From: Candidatus Villigracilis proximus
GTDB taxonomy: Bacteria > Chloroflexota > Anaerolineae > Anaerolineales > Villigracilaceae
Assembly: GCA_016715195.1 (NCBI GenBank)
Contig: JADKBB010000010.1
Location: forward strand, 1 to 64,000
Length of the DNA: 64,000 bases
Direction of reading: 5' to 3'
A model generated the notes under the pieces. The model was not told the DNA's origin and made no database searches. It worked only from the letters and a program-made list of their open reading frames with translations. Positions within the stretch are counted from its first letter, which is position 1, and each line of letters starts with the position of its first letter. A program made the position numbers and the translations under genes. This document shows positions 49,690-58,177 of the stretch, piece after piece.

Positions 49690-50949
49690 ATGAATAACAC
49701 TTTAAAGACTATTTTGCTTGTGCTGGTCGTGATCGTGATCGCGCTTGGTTCCTTCGCAGGCGGATTTGTAAGCGGGCATTTACTACCCTTTGCAGGCATC
49801 CCCGGGCTCACGGAGCCAACCACATTTGTATCTCCCACCACCTCACCGGCGCAGCAATCCGTTACCCCGGCGGAACTTCAATCACTCTTCTCACCTTTCT
49901 GGGAAGCGTGGACTATAGTCCATGAGTATTATGTGGATCAACCCGTAGACGATGTCGCGCTGATGCGCGGCGCGATCAACGGCATGATGAACGCACTCGG
50001 CGACCAGCATTCCACCTACATGGATCCCAAGGATTTCGCTAATGCGAACTCAAGCCTTTCAGGTGAATATGAAGGCATCGGCGCATATGTAGATACCACC
50101 ACCGAATACATGACGATTACCAGCCCCATCCCCGGCTCGCCCGCTGAAAGCGCAGGCCTGTTACCCGGCGACCAGGTGGTTGCCATTGACGGTGAAGATA
50201 TGACCGGCGTGGACGCAGAAGTGGCGCGCACCAAGGTACTTGGCCCCGCCAACTCCACTGTCCACCTGACAATTTTGCGCGAAGGTGAAGCAGATTTGCT
50301 TGAGTTTGACGTAGTGCGCGCAAAGATCACTCTGAAATCAGCCACAGGCGAAATGCTTGAAAACGATATCGCCTATATTCAAATCACCACTTTCGGCGAT
50401 AAAACCACACCCGAATTATTGGCCGCGCTGACAGATCTGATGGCGCAAAATCCCAAAGGTATCATCCTTGACCTGCGCAACAATGGCGGCGGATATTTAC
50501 AAACCTCTGTTGAAGTGACATCCCAATTCATCGCTGAAGGCGTTGTGCTTTATGAACAATACGGTGATGGCACACGTACAACCTATGATGTCATCTCTGG
50601 CGGCATGGCAACCGACCCCAATATCCCCATGGTGGTGCTCATCAACGAAGGCTCTGCTTCCGCTTCTGAGATCGTAGCTGGCGCTTTGCAGGATACTGGG
50701 CGCGCGCAACTGATCGGCGTTACCTCCTTCGGAAAAGGCTCCGTACAAAATTGGATTCCCCTCAACGGAGATAATGGCGCGGTACGTGTGACCATCGCCA
50801 AATGGTTAACTCCCAGTGAAAACACCATCCACGATATCGGGCTCACTCCCGACGTGGTCGTGGAACGAACCGAGGAAGATTTTAAAAACGAACTCGATCC
50901 GCAGCTCGATAAGGCTGTGGAAGTCCTTTTGGAAATGATCGGAAAGTAA
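49690..50949 (+). CDS. S41 family C-terminal processing protease
   Basis: Intact, 420 residues; ATG 49690 has GGAG at 49679-49682. A single N-terminal membrane anchor (ILLVLVVIVIALGSFAGGFV) leads to a Pro/Thr-rich linker. Next come the S41 N-terminal region (VHEYYVDQPVDDVALMRGAI, GDQHSTYMDPKDF), a PDZ domain (ITSPIPGSPAESAGLLPGDQ) and the protease core. The core has ILDLRNNGGGYLQTSVEV, NEGSASASEIVAGALQD with the catalytic Ser, and TSFGKGSVQ with the Lys general base. It cleaves C-termini of exported proteins on the outside of the membrane. Confidence 0.94.
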   Translation: MNNTLKTILLVLVVIVIALGSFAGGFVSGHLLPFAGIPGLTEPTTFVSPTTSPAQQSVTPAELQSLFSPFWEAWTIVHEYYVDQPVDDVALMRGAINGMMNALGDQHSTYMDPKDFANANSSLSGEYEGIGAYVDTTTEYMTITSPIPGSPAESAGLLPGDQVVAIDGEDMTGVDAEVARTKVLGPANSTVHLTILREGEADLLEFDVVRAKITLKSATGEMLENDIAYIQITTFGDKTTPELLAALTDLMAQNPKGIILDLRNNGGGYLQTSVEVTSQFIAEGVVLYEQYGDGTRTTYDVISGGMATDPNIPMVVLINEGSASASEIVAGALQDTGRAQLIGVTSFGKGSVQNWIPLNGDNGAVRVTIAKWLTPSENTIHDIGLTPDVVVERTEEDFKNELDPQLDKAVEVLLEMIGK

Positions 50950-50970
50950 TACTTAGCACTGGAGGTAAAA

Positions 50971-51660
50971 ATGTTTTTCAGTCCAACTTACTTAATGTAC
51001 ATGATCCCCGCCTTCATTTTGATGGCACTCACATCGTGGTATGTCAAAGCCGCGTATAACAAATGGAGCCGTGTCCCCACCCAGAGCCGGTTGACCGGCG
51101 CGCAAGCCGCGCAAAGATTACTATCCACGGGCGGCATGATCGGCGTGCAAATTCAAGGCGTAGCCGGCAACCTGACCGACCATTACGATCCGCGCAACAA
51201 GACTCTCTTCCTTTCGCCGGGCGTCGCCAATGTGGCATCTGTCGCATCGGTTGCCATCGCGGCGCATGAACTCGGTCACGCCATGCAGGATGCCGAAGAT
51301 TACTTCCCATTGCGCTTCCGCTCTGCGCTGGTGCCGATCGTCAACATCGGTTCCAACCTCGGCTGGATATTGATCATGATCGGACTCTTCCTGCGTTTCA
51401 CCGAACTGGCCTGGCTGGGTGTGATCGTCTTCGCCGGCGGAGCGGTCTTCGCCCTCGCCACCCTGCCCGTGGAATTTAACGCCTCAGCCCGCGCGAAGGA
51501 ACTGCTCGTGCAAACCGGCATCATCCAATCTGACGAAGAGCAGCGCGGCGTCAATGCTGTGCTCAACGCAGCCGCCCTGACTTATGTCGCCGGGCTGGTG
51601 ACTGCCATTTTGCAATTGCTGTATTACGTCTCCCTCGTCAGCGGCGGCAGACGCAGATAA
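50971..51660 (+). CDS. membrane zinc metallopeptidase (YugP family)
   Basis: Intact, 229 residues, 21 bp after the S41 gene with GGAGG upstream. A first helix (YLMYMIPAFILMALTSWYV) precedes the soluble segment TGAQAAQRLLSTGGM and the paired motif VASVAIAAHELGHAMQD, an HExxH zinc site. Two further helices (NLGWILIMIGLFLRF, LGVIVFAGGAVFALATLPV), then VEFNASARAKELLVQTGII and a last helix follow. This matches the YugP/DUF2268-unrelated neutral zinc protease family of unknown substrate. It likely works in membrane or surface protein quality control together with the S41 protease. Confidence 0.9.
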   Translation: MFFSPTYLMYMIPAFILMALTSWYVKAAYNKWSRVPTQSRLTGAQAAQRLLSTGGMIGVQIQGVAGNLTDHYDPRNKTLFLSPGVANVASVASVAIAAHELGHAMQDAEDYFPLRFRSALVPIVNIGSNLGWILIMIGLFLRFTELAWLGVIVFAGGAVFALATLPVEFNASARAKELLVQTGIIQSDEEQRGVNAVLNAAALTYVAGLVTAILQLLYYVSLVSGGRRR

Positions 51661-51740
51661 ATAAAAACTATAGACTTCGGCAATCTCCTTTGATGCATCA
51701 CGAACAGAATGCCTCTTAAAAGATTTCCGAAGTCGTAATA

Positions 51741-51774
51741 TCAAAAGAGCAGGCCTGCGGGTCTGCTCTTTTGA
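51741..51774. terminator. hairpin downstream of the metallopeptidase gene
   Basis: TCAAAAGAGCAG and its exact complement CTGCTCTTTTGA surround a GC-rich loop. It could end the protease transcript. It also lies directly upstream of the -10 box at 51781, so promoter spacing overlaps it. The T run is only four bases. Confidence 0.65.
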
Positions 51775-51780
51775 TAAGTG

Positions 51781-51786
51781 TATAAT
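51781..51786 (+). promoter_or_regulatory. -10 box of a leaderless membrane-protein gene
   Basis: TATAAT ends seven bases before the ATG at 51794. No Shine-Dalgarno sequence fits between. Confidence 0.6.
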
Positions 51787-51793
51787 CATTACG

Positions 51794-52807
51794 ATGAAAA
51801 AATTATTTGTCGTTGTTATCCTCTTTCTTGGCATTGCAGTCGTGGCGATCAGCTTCAGCGAACTTGAAACGATCATGCTCACACTGCGAAAAGCACATCT
51901 GACATTTTTCATTCTTGCCATCATCGTGCAATTGCTATGGTTCATTACCACAGCGCGCATGTACCAATCCATTTTTCATTTATTGGGTGTGGACGAATCC
52001 ACATGGACCTTGAGCCGAATCGCCACAGCGGCGAACTTTATCAACGTGGTGGCACCCACTGCCGGCGTGGGAGGAATCGCGCTCTTCGCATCCGAAGCAC
52101 GCCGGCGCGGACATCCCGCCGGTAAAGTGACCGTGGCCGCGGCCCTCTTCCTGCTTTTGGATCAAGCCGCATTCCTTTGCATTCTCGCACTGGGATTGAT
52201 CATCCTCGCCCGCCGCAATGATCTGGATGCCGGCGAAATCTCTGCTTCGATCTTTTTACTTGGCATCGCCCTCAGCTACGCCTTCGTTTTATATCTCGGC
52301 TATCGCTCTGAGGAAAAACTTGGAAAACTGCTCGCTGCAGCCGCACGCGGAATTAATCGCATCGTCCGCATCTTTCGCAAGCATGAATACTTAAGCGAAG
52401 CCCGCGCACATGAATTTGCGCACGAAGTTTCAGAAGGCTTTTCAGGCCTCACTGAAAAACCATCGAGTTTGATCCGTCCCATCCTCTGGGGGATTTTAGA
52501 CAAAATTTTATTGATGTGCATTTTAATGTTTTCGTTTTTATCCTTTGAAGTGCCATTCACAGCGGGCACCATCATCGCCGGCTTTTCCATTGCCTATCTT
52601 TTTCTGATCGTCTCGCCCACACCTTCGGGCATCGGCATCGTTGAAGGACTCATGCCCATCGCGCTCACCTCGCTCAACGTGGACTGGAGTCAGGCAGTGC
52701 TCATCACGCTCACCTATCGCACCGTCACATTTTGGGTTCCATTCGGCATCGGCGCGTGGGCCTTCCGCTCGCTGCACACCGCCGGCGAAGAACCATCCGC
52801 GATCTAG
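51794..52807 (+). CDS. lysylphosphatidylglycerol-synthase-like transmembrane protein (YbhN/UPF0104 family)
   Basis: Intact, 337 residues with about eight membrane helices, starting FVVVILFLGIAVVAISF. Family hallmarks are FINVVAPTAGVGGIALFASE, GKVTVAAALFLLLDQAAF, the cytoplasmic RIFRKHEYLSEARAHEFAHE loop and the late LFLIVSPTPSGIGIVEGLMP. The soluble aminoacyl-transfer domain of full MprF is absent, so this is the flippase-like membrane module only. Such proteins are thought to move lipids or lipid-linked intermediates. It ends two bases before the helicase gene. Confidence 0.9.
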   Translation: MKKLFVVVILFLGIAVVAISFSELETIMLTLRKAHLTFFILAIIVQLLWFITTARMYQSIFHLLGVDESTWTLSRIATAANFINVVAPTAGVGGIALFASEARRRGHPAGKVTVAAALFLLLDQAAFLCILALGLIILARRNDLDAGEISASIFLLGIALSYAFVLYLGYRSEEKLGKLLAAAARGINRIVRIFRKHEYLSEARAHEFAHEVSEGFSGLTEKPSSLIRPILWGILDKILLMCILMFSFLSFEVPFTAGTIIAGFSIAYLFLIVSPTPSGIGIVEGLMPIALTSLNVDWSQAVLITLTYRTVTFWVPFGIGAWAFRSLHTAGEEPSAI

Positions 52808-52809
52808 CC

Positions 52810-55394
52810 ATGCTTAAATCCTTACTCGACTATTGGAAACGGGATGAACAAACCGCGCCGAATTTTTCAGCGTGGAAAACGACTCCCGCCCGCGCCGCAC
52901 AAACGCATCCTTTTCCTAACGATCTGCCTGATGCGCTTCGAGAGACATTATCCACCCGCGGCATTCATCAACTTTACTCTCACCAATACGCCGCGTGGAT
53001 TCAAAGCCGCGCACAAAAAAATATCATCCTCGCCACCGGCACCGCCAGCGGAAAGACTCTCTCATACAATCTGCCCGTACTGGCCGCCATGCTGCAAAAC
53101 CCCGAAGCCCGCGCCTTATATTTATTCCCCACCAAAGCGCTGGCACAAGATCAATTTGCAGTGATCAGTGAGCAGCTATCAGTTTTGCGCGGACTGATCA
53201 CTGATCACTCATCACTGACCACTAGTATTTACGATGGTGACACCCCGCAATCTGCCCGCTCTGCCATCCGTAAAAACGCACGCATTGTTTTATCCAATCC
53301 CGATATGCTCCACACCGGAATCCTCCCGCATCATTCCAACTGGAGCGATTTCTTCAGCAACTTAAAATTCATCGTCATTGACGAAGCCCACACCTACCGC
53401 GGAGTCTTTGGCTCGCATGTTGCCAATGTCATCCGCAGACTCAAACGCATCGCGAAATTTTACGGCGCACAACCGCAATTCATTCTCGCATCGGCCACGA
53501 TCGGCAATCCCAAAGAACTGGCTGAGACTCTGGTCGAAGAAGATGTTGAACTCATTGACAACGACGGCTCTTCACGCGGCGAACGTCACTTTATTATTTA
53601 CAATCCGCCCGTCACCGATGCCTCACTCGGCCTGCGGAAAAGTAGTCTGCTTGAAAGTGTGCGGCTGGCAAATGACCTGCTCAATCACGATATTCAATCG
53701 GTTGTATTTGCAAGAACCAGAAGAAGTGTAGAGCTTATTTTGACGTATTTGCAAGGAGAGGCGGGAGAAGTGAGAAGTAAAAAGGAAAACCCTTCTCACT
53801 TCTCACTTTTTACCTCCAACTCCATCCGCGGATACAGAAGCGGCTACCTCCCGCATCAACGCCGCGAGATCGAGCAGGGACTGCGCGACGGCACCGTCAA
53901 AACCGTCGTCGCCACCAATGCCCTCGAACTGGGAATCGACATCGGCGGGCTGGGCGCGGCAGTCATTGTCGGATACCCCGGAAGCATCGCCAGTGTCCGT
54001 CAGCAAGCTGGCCGTGCAGGGCGCGGAGATGACCCCGCAGTTTCGATCATGGTCGCATCACCAAGTCCACTGGACCAGTTTCTCGCGCATCACCCTGATT
54101 ATTTCTTCGGCAGTTCGCCAGAGCAGGCGCTTGTCAACCCGAATCATTTGTTAATTCTATTGGAGCATTTGCGCTGCGCCTTGTTTGAACTGCCCTTTGA
54201 AAAACACGAAGGCTTCGGAAGCATCTCCGATGAACTGCTTGAAGAATATCTAAATTTTCTGCTTGCAAACGACGAAGCGCATTTCTCGAACGAAAAATAT
54301 TTCTGGATGAAAGATCAATATCCCGCCGCCAATATTTCACTGCGCTCCGCGTCGCCGCAAAGCGTTGTGCTGCAATCCACCGCAGAAGATGGCCGGCCAA
54401 TCGTCATCGGCACCGTGGACAGCGAATCCGCGGCGTGGATGGTGCATCCCGGCGCGATCTACATGCACGAAGGCCAGCAATATTTTGTGCAGGAATACAA
54501 TCTCGCAGAGCACATCGCACAATTAATTCCCGTCGGGCTCGATTACTACACCGAAGCGCAAAGAAACTCCGAGATCGAAGTCACCAGCGAAACCGAACGA
54601 GTCTCTCTCCCTCTCCTGATAGCGCCGGGGAAGAAGTCGCATTAAAAGCCTACGGCGAAATTCAAGTCACCACACAAGTGGTGGGATTTAAAAAACTACG
54701 CTGGTTCACTTATGAAAATCTGGGCGAAGCAGTGCTTGATATGCCCCCCTCAGAATTACAAACCACCGGCTATTGGCTTTCACTTTCCGAAGAGACCACC
54801 GCCCGTCTGCGCGAAGCCGGCAACTGGACCAACGACCGCAACGACTATGGAACAAACTGGCCGAAGATTCGCGAAAGCGTCCGCAGACGGGACCAGTTCA
54901 AATGTCAGGTGTGCGGCGTTGTTGAGTCAGATAAACAACATGATGTGCATCACAAGATTCCGTTCCGCACATTTACATCCACAGACGAAGCCAACCGGCT
55001 TGAAAACTTAACAACCCTCTGCCGAACCTGTCATCAGAAAGTGGAACAAAACGTGCGCATCCGCAGCGGACTCGCCGGCCTCGGATTTGTACTCGGCAAC
55101 CTCGCGCCATTATTCTTAATGTGCGATCCGCGTGACCTCGGCACACAAACCGACCCGGCCTGGAAACCCGCCAACGGACTGCCCTCTGTTGTGCTTTATG
55201 ATCTCGTCCCTGCGGGCATTGGCTTCAGCCAAAAACTTTTTGAGATGCACGATGAGTTAATGCAGCGCGCGCTTGAATTGGTCAGTGAATGTCAATGCGA
55301 AGATGGCTGTCCATCGTGCGTTGGCCCCGGCGGCGAAAACGGCGTCGGCGGAAAAGCTGAAACGCTTGAGATATTAAAAAGTTTACAAAGGTAA
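52810..55394 (+). CDS. DEAD/DEAH helicase with DUF1998 C-terminus, embedded HNH motif and repeat inserts, one frameshift
   Basis: YprA/MrfA-like SF2 helicase, about 860 residues, ATG 52810. The motor shows YSHQYAAWIQSR (Q-like), ILATGTASGKTLSYNLPVLA (Walker A), FIVIDEAHTYRGVFGSH (DEAH), LASATIGNP, TNALELGIDIGGLGAAVIVG and VRQQAGRAGRGDDPAVSIMV (motif VI). A break near 54610 shifts frame. The C-terminus then carries an HNH-type zinc motif (CQVCG near 54904, HDVHHKIPFRTF, LCRTCHQKVE near 55020) inserted before the DUF1998 core (APLFLMCDPRDLG, CQCEDGCPSCVG). Two heptanucleotide arrays at 53159-53228 and 53759-53814 encode inserted peptides. Family members act in DNA repair of interstrand damage. 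Confidence 0.85.
53159..53228. repeat. 70-bp heptanucleotide inverted array in the helicase gene
   Basis: Ten consecutive 7-bp units. The first four have the form CAGNNNN (CAGTGAT, CAGTGAG and relatives), one unit (GCGCGGA) is a spacer, and the last five have the form CTNNNNN, three of them CTGATCA or a one-base variant, which is nearly the complement of the first half. It encodes AVISEQLSVLRGLITDHSSL in the helicase motor, between two conserved motifs. Confidence 0.85.
53759..53814. repeat. heptanucleotide inverted array in the helicase gene
   Basis: Units AGAAGTG, AGAAGTA, AAAAGGA, AAACCCT, TCTCACT, TCTCACT and TTTTACC run in 7-bp register. AGAAGTGAGAAG (53766-53777) pairs with CTTCTCACTTCT (53793-53804). 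It encodes GEVRSKKENPSHFSLFT just before the conserved RGYRSGYLPHQRR block. The heptamer matches the array near kbl at 34293. Confidence 0.85.
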
Positions 55395-55397
55395 AAC

Positions 55398-56618
55398 ATG
55401 AACAACAAGCGCGATATCAACCTGCTCTTTGCCACACGCATCATCCGCCTTTTTTGTTATGGCTTTCTCTCGGTTGTCCTTGCGCTTTATCTCGCAGAAA
55501 CAGGCCTCACCGAAAAACAGATCGGCCTGCTCTTCACCCTCACCCTCGCCGGCGACGCGGGCATCTCGCTATGGCTCACCACCAGCGCGGATCGGCTCGG
55601 GCGTAGAAAAACTCTTTTGATCGGCGCCCTGCTCATGGTCGGCGCGGGACTCGTGTTCGTCGTCACCAACAATATTATTCTGCTCATGGCCGCCGCCATC
55701 ATCGGCGTCATCAGTCCCAGCGGAAACGAGATCGGCCCCTTTCTTTCTGTTGAACAAGCCGGCCTGACTCAATTGATCTCCAACGAAAAACGCACAAAAA
55801 TTTTCGCATGGTACAACATGGTCGGCTCGTTCGCCACTGCCACAGGCGCACTCACCGGCGGATGGCTCGCGCAAATTTTACAAAGCAGCGGCTGGACTCA
55901 ACTGGAATCATATCGACTCGTCTTAATGGGATATGGACTCGGCGGCCTGATCCTCTTCATCCTCTTTCTCTCGCTCTCTCTTAACGTTGAAGTGGATACC
56001 GTTCATCAGGCAGACTCTCCCCGAAAAATTCTCGGCCTGCATCGTTCACGCGCAGTGGTTTTCAAACTCAGCGCACTCTTCGCCCTCGATGCCTTCGCCG
56101 GCGGATTGATCGTACAAAGCATGATCGCTTATTGGTTTCATGTTAAATTCGGAGTGGATTCAGGTGTACTGGGCAGCATCTTCTTTGGAGCAAATGTCCT
56201 CGCGGGCATTTCAGCCTTACTGGCCGTACCGCTTGCTGAAAAAATCGGATTGATCAACACGATGGTCTTCACCCACATCCCATCGAATATTTTATTAATG
56301 CTCGTCCCGCTCATGCCAACCCTTCCGCTCGCCATCGGACTTTTACTTCTGCGTTTCAGCATCTCGCAAATGGACGTCCCCACACGCCAATCGTACACAA
56401 TGGCCGTCGTCTCTCCCGACGAACGCTCCGCCGCATCCGGCGTGACCGCCATCGCCCGCTCCGTCGGCGCATCACTCTCCCCCATGTTAACCGGCCTGCT
56501 CTTCAGCATCCCCGCCCTATTCAACGCCCCCCTCTACCTCGCCGGCGGACTAAAAATCATATACGACCTGTTACTATTCCGGGAATTCCGCGCTATCAAA
56601 CCGCCCGAAGAAAACTAA
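55398..56618 (+). CDS. MFS transporter
   Basis: Intact, 406 residues with about twelve membrane helices. The cytoplasmic loop between helices 2 and 3 has the MFS motif A variant (TSADRLGRRKTLLIGALLMV). Other landmarks are YGFLSVVLALYLAETGLTEK, EVGPF-like GNEIGPFLSVEQAGL, NMVGSFATATGALTGGWLAQ and the second-half MDVPTRQSYTMAVVSPDERS, typical of the drug-exporter-like DHA1 families. The start is three bases after the helicase stop with AGGT upstream. The substrate is unknown. Confidence 0.9.
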   Translation: MNNKRDINLLFATRIIRLFCYGFLSVVLALYLAETGLTEKQIGLLFTLTLAGDAGISLWLTTSADRLGRRKTLLIGALLMVGAGLVFVVTNNIILLMAAAIIGVISPSGNEIGPFLSVEQAGLTQLISNEKRTKIFAWYNMVGSFATATGALTGGWLAQILQSSGWTQLESYRLVLMGYGLGGLILFILFLSLSLNVEVDTVHQADSPRKILGLHRSRAVVFKLSALFALDAFAGGLIVQSMIAYWFHVKFGVDSGVLGSIFFGANVLAGISALLAVPLAEKIGLINTMVFTHIPSNILLMLVPLMPTLPLAIGLLLLRFSISQMDVPTRQSYTMAVVSPDERSAASGVTAIARSVGASLSPMLTGLLFSIPALFNAPLYLAGGLKIIYDLLLFREFRAIKPPEEN

Positions 56619-56680
56619 GATCCTTCAAGTCACAAAGACCAACCCACCAAGAGAAAAACCGGTGAGCTTTGATCTAATTT

Positions 56681-57526
56681 TCAAACGATCTCTAAACCGT
56701 TGTCCCATCCGTTGCAATATCCGTTCATCCGTTTCGCAGCATCCGTTGAAACATCCGTTTTTCCCAACAAATTCAAAACAAACAACGACACCCCTTGAAT
56801 CATCAACGCCACCAAAATAGCGGACCCGAACGAAACGGCCAGACTAACCTTCTCAACCAGTAAACTCAACGTAATAAAAAATCCCGTAAAAGCGAACATC
56901 CCATATAACAATCCGCGTAGCACATGCGCCGCAGCAGCAGGACCCTGATCGCGATGCGCGAAGATCGTCAGAATGGTGACATACAGCGGAATGGTCGTCA
57001 ACAACCCCGTCAGGCGCGGACCGATGAAGGGCGCAATGCCCGTTAAGAGCAGAATGAAACTCGTCCCGATCAAAATGCGAGTGGGAATATCCCAACGCCC
57101 TGGCTTGGTTTCGCTTTCCTTTTCAATATCATCCTTTGGCATCAGCCACAACCCAACAGCCAGCGCCGTGCAAAGAACCCCGATCACCGGCAACAGCGGA
57201 TATGTAAAACTTTGCAAAACAGCCGTGCTGATCGCAAACACCAGCAGACTGCCCCCAATGGCAACCGGCCAGCGGAAGCGCGTCGCCAACCAGGAATAGG
57301 TCAACGCGTACGCCACAAGCGAGAACCCGCCGCTCAAGACGCCCAGAGCGGCATTGGCAGCAAAGGCTTTATCATGACTCAACGCCACAAAGAAGATCAC
57401 CGGCCCCGAAGTGAGCGGCATCCCTACGATCCAACCGCTGACGGCTGGTCCCCATTTTCTGCCGGCGAGACTGGCAGAACCAATAATGATCGGGGCGAGA
57501 ATTAATTTAAGAACAAGTATATTCAT
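56681..57526 (-). CDS. polytopic membrane protein with repeat-rich C-terminus
   Basis: Intact, 281 residues, about ten helices, ATG 57526. Visible features are ILAPIIIGSASLAGRKWGPA, VSGWIVGMPLTSGPVIFFVA and LLTGIAPFIGPRLTGLLTTI, with a conserved-looking Pro/Gly pattern. I do not assign a family. The last 25 residues (KTDVSTDAAKRMNGYCNGW and following) are encoded by a stretch with five ATCCGTT motifs and look added. The start is two bases after the CPBP-family stop, so the two form an operon. Confidence 0.7.
   Translation of the reverse strand: MNILVLKLILAPIIIGSASLAGRKWGPAVSGWIVGMPLTSGPVIFFVALSHDKAFAANAALGVLSGGFSLVAYALTYSWLATRFRWPVAIGGSLLVFAISTAVLQSFTYPLLPVIGVLCTALAVGLWLMPKDDIEKESETKPGRWDIPTRILIGTSFILLLTGIAPFIGPRLTGLLTTIPLYVTILTIFAHRDQGPAAAAHVLRGLLYGMFAFTGFFITLSLLVEKVSLAVSFGSAILVALMIQGVSLFVLNLLGKTDVSTDAAKRMNGYCNGWDNGLEIV
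56707..56759. repeat. ATCCGTT-rich segment at the 3' end of the membrane-protein gene
   Basis: ATCCGTT occurs five times in 53 bp (56707, 56719, 56727, 56741, 56753). The spacing is 8 to 14 bp, so it is not a strict tandem. It codes the hydrophilic C-terminal tail of the membrane protein. Confidence 0.7.
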
Positions 57527-57528
57527 TC

Positions 57529-58140
57529 TTAAGTACACATCCAATAGATGGTCATGAGTATCGAAAAATCCGCAGCCATGTGACCAAGCACCGCCGCCAG
57601 CAGACCACCGTCTTCGCGCGAGAATTGCCGCCACAGCCAGCCTGCCGAGGTCAGGATCATAACAGCAAACAGCACAGACGAAAGCGGCACCCGTCCCCAC
57701 AGAATGATCGCATGGTAACTTGCGTACACAGCATCGATCACAAATATTTTTTTGGTGGTGTTCCCCAGCACGCCGCGCCAGAAATATTCTTCAACAAAGG
57801 GATTGACCAGTGAGAAATAAGCAATGAAAGCAGCCCATGAAGAAGAGTTTAATCCCAGAGATATTAACTGCGCGGGCAGATCATGCGCTATACCAAATGA
57901 ATGCCAGAGAAAATACAAGCCAATTCCGCTAGTGCTGCAAAAGAGCACACTGATAATGATCCATTTGGGATGATTGCTTTTGAAAAGAATATTAAGCGGG
58001 ACACGGGGGCGCAAAATCGCGAGTGCAATCAAAACTGAAACATGAAACCCGAGCAGAGTCAGCCATGCATTTTTGAATAAAAACAATCCCGCCCAAACAG
58101 CGAGATAAGGCAGGATGAAGACAATCCATTTTTTATTCAT
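57529..58140 (-). CDS. CPBP intramembrane metalloprotease family protein
   Basis: Intact, 203 residues with about six helices. The CPBP motif is NPFVEEYFWRGVLG (EExxxR), followed by the later His in YASYHAIILWGR and in LGHMAADFSILMTIYW, the expected metal-binding set for Abi/Rce1-type proteases. Bacterial members process prenylated or peptide substrates in the membrane; the substrate here is unknown. It precedes the polytopic membrane protein with a two-base gap. Confidence 0.85.
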   Translation of the reverse strand: MNKKWIVFILPYLAVWAGLFLFKNAWLTLLGFHVSVLIALAILRPRVPLNILFKSNHPKWIIISVLFCSTSGIGLYFLWHSFGIAHDLPAQLISLGLNSSSWAAFIAYFSLVNPFVEEYFWRGVLGNTTKKIFVIDAVYASYHAIILWGRVPLSSVLFAVMILTSAGWLWRQFSREDGGLLAAVLGHMAADFSILMTIYWMCT

Positions 58141-58177
58141 CGGATCACTATTTTAAACCCCGAAGCAAATATTCCCG

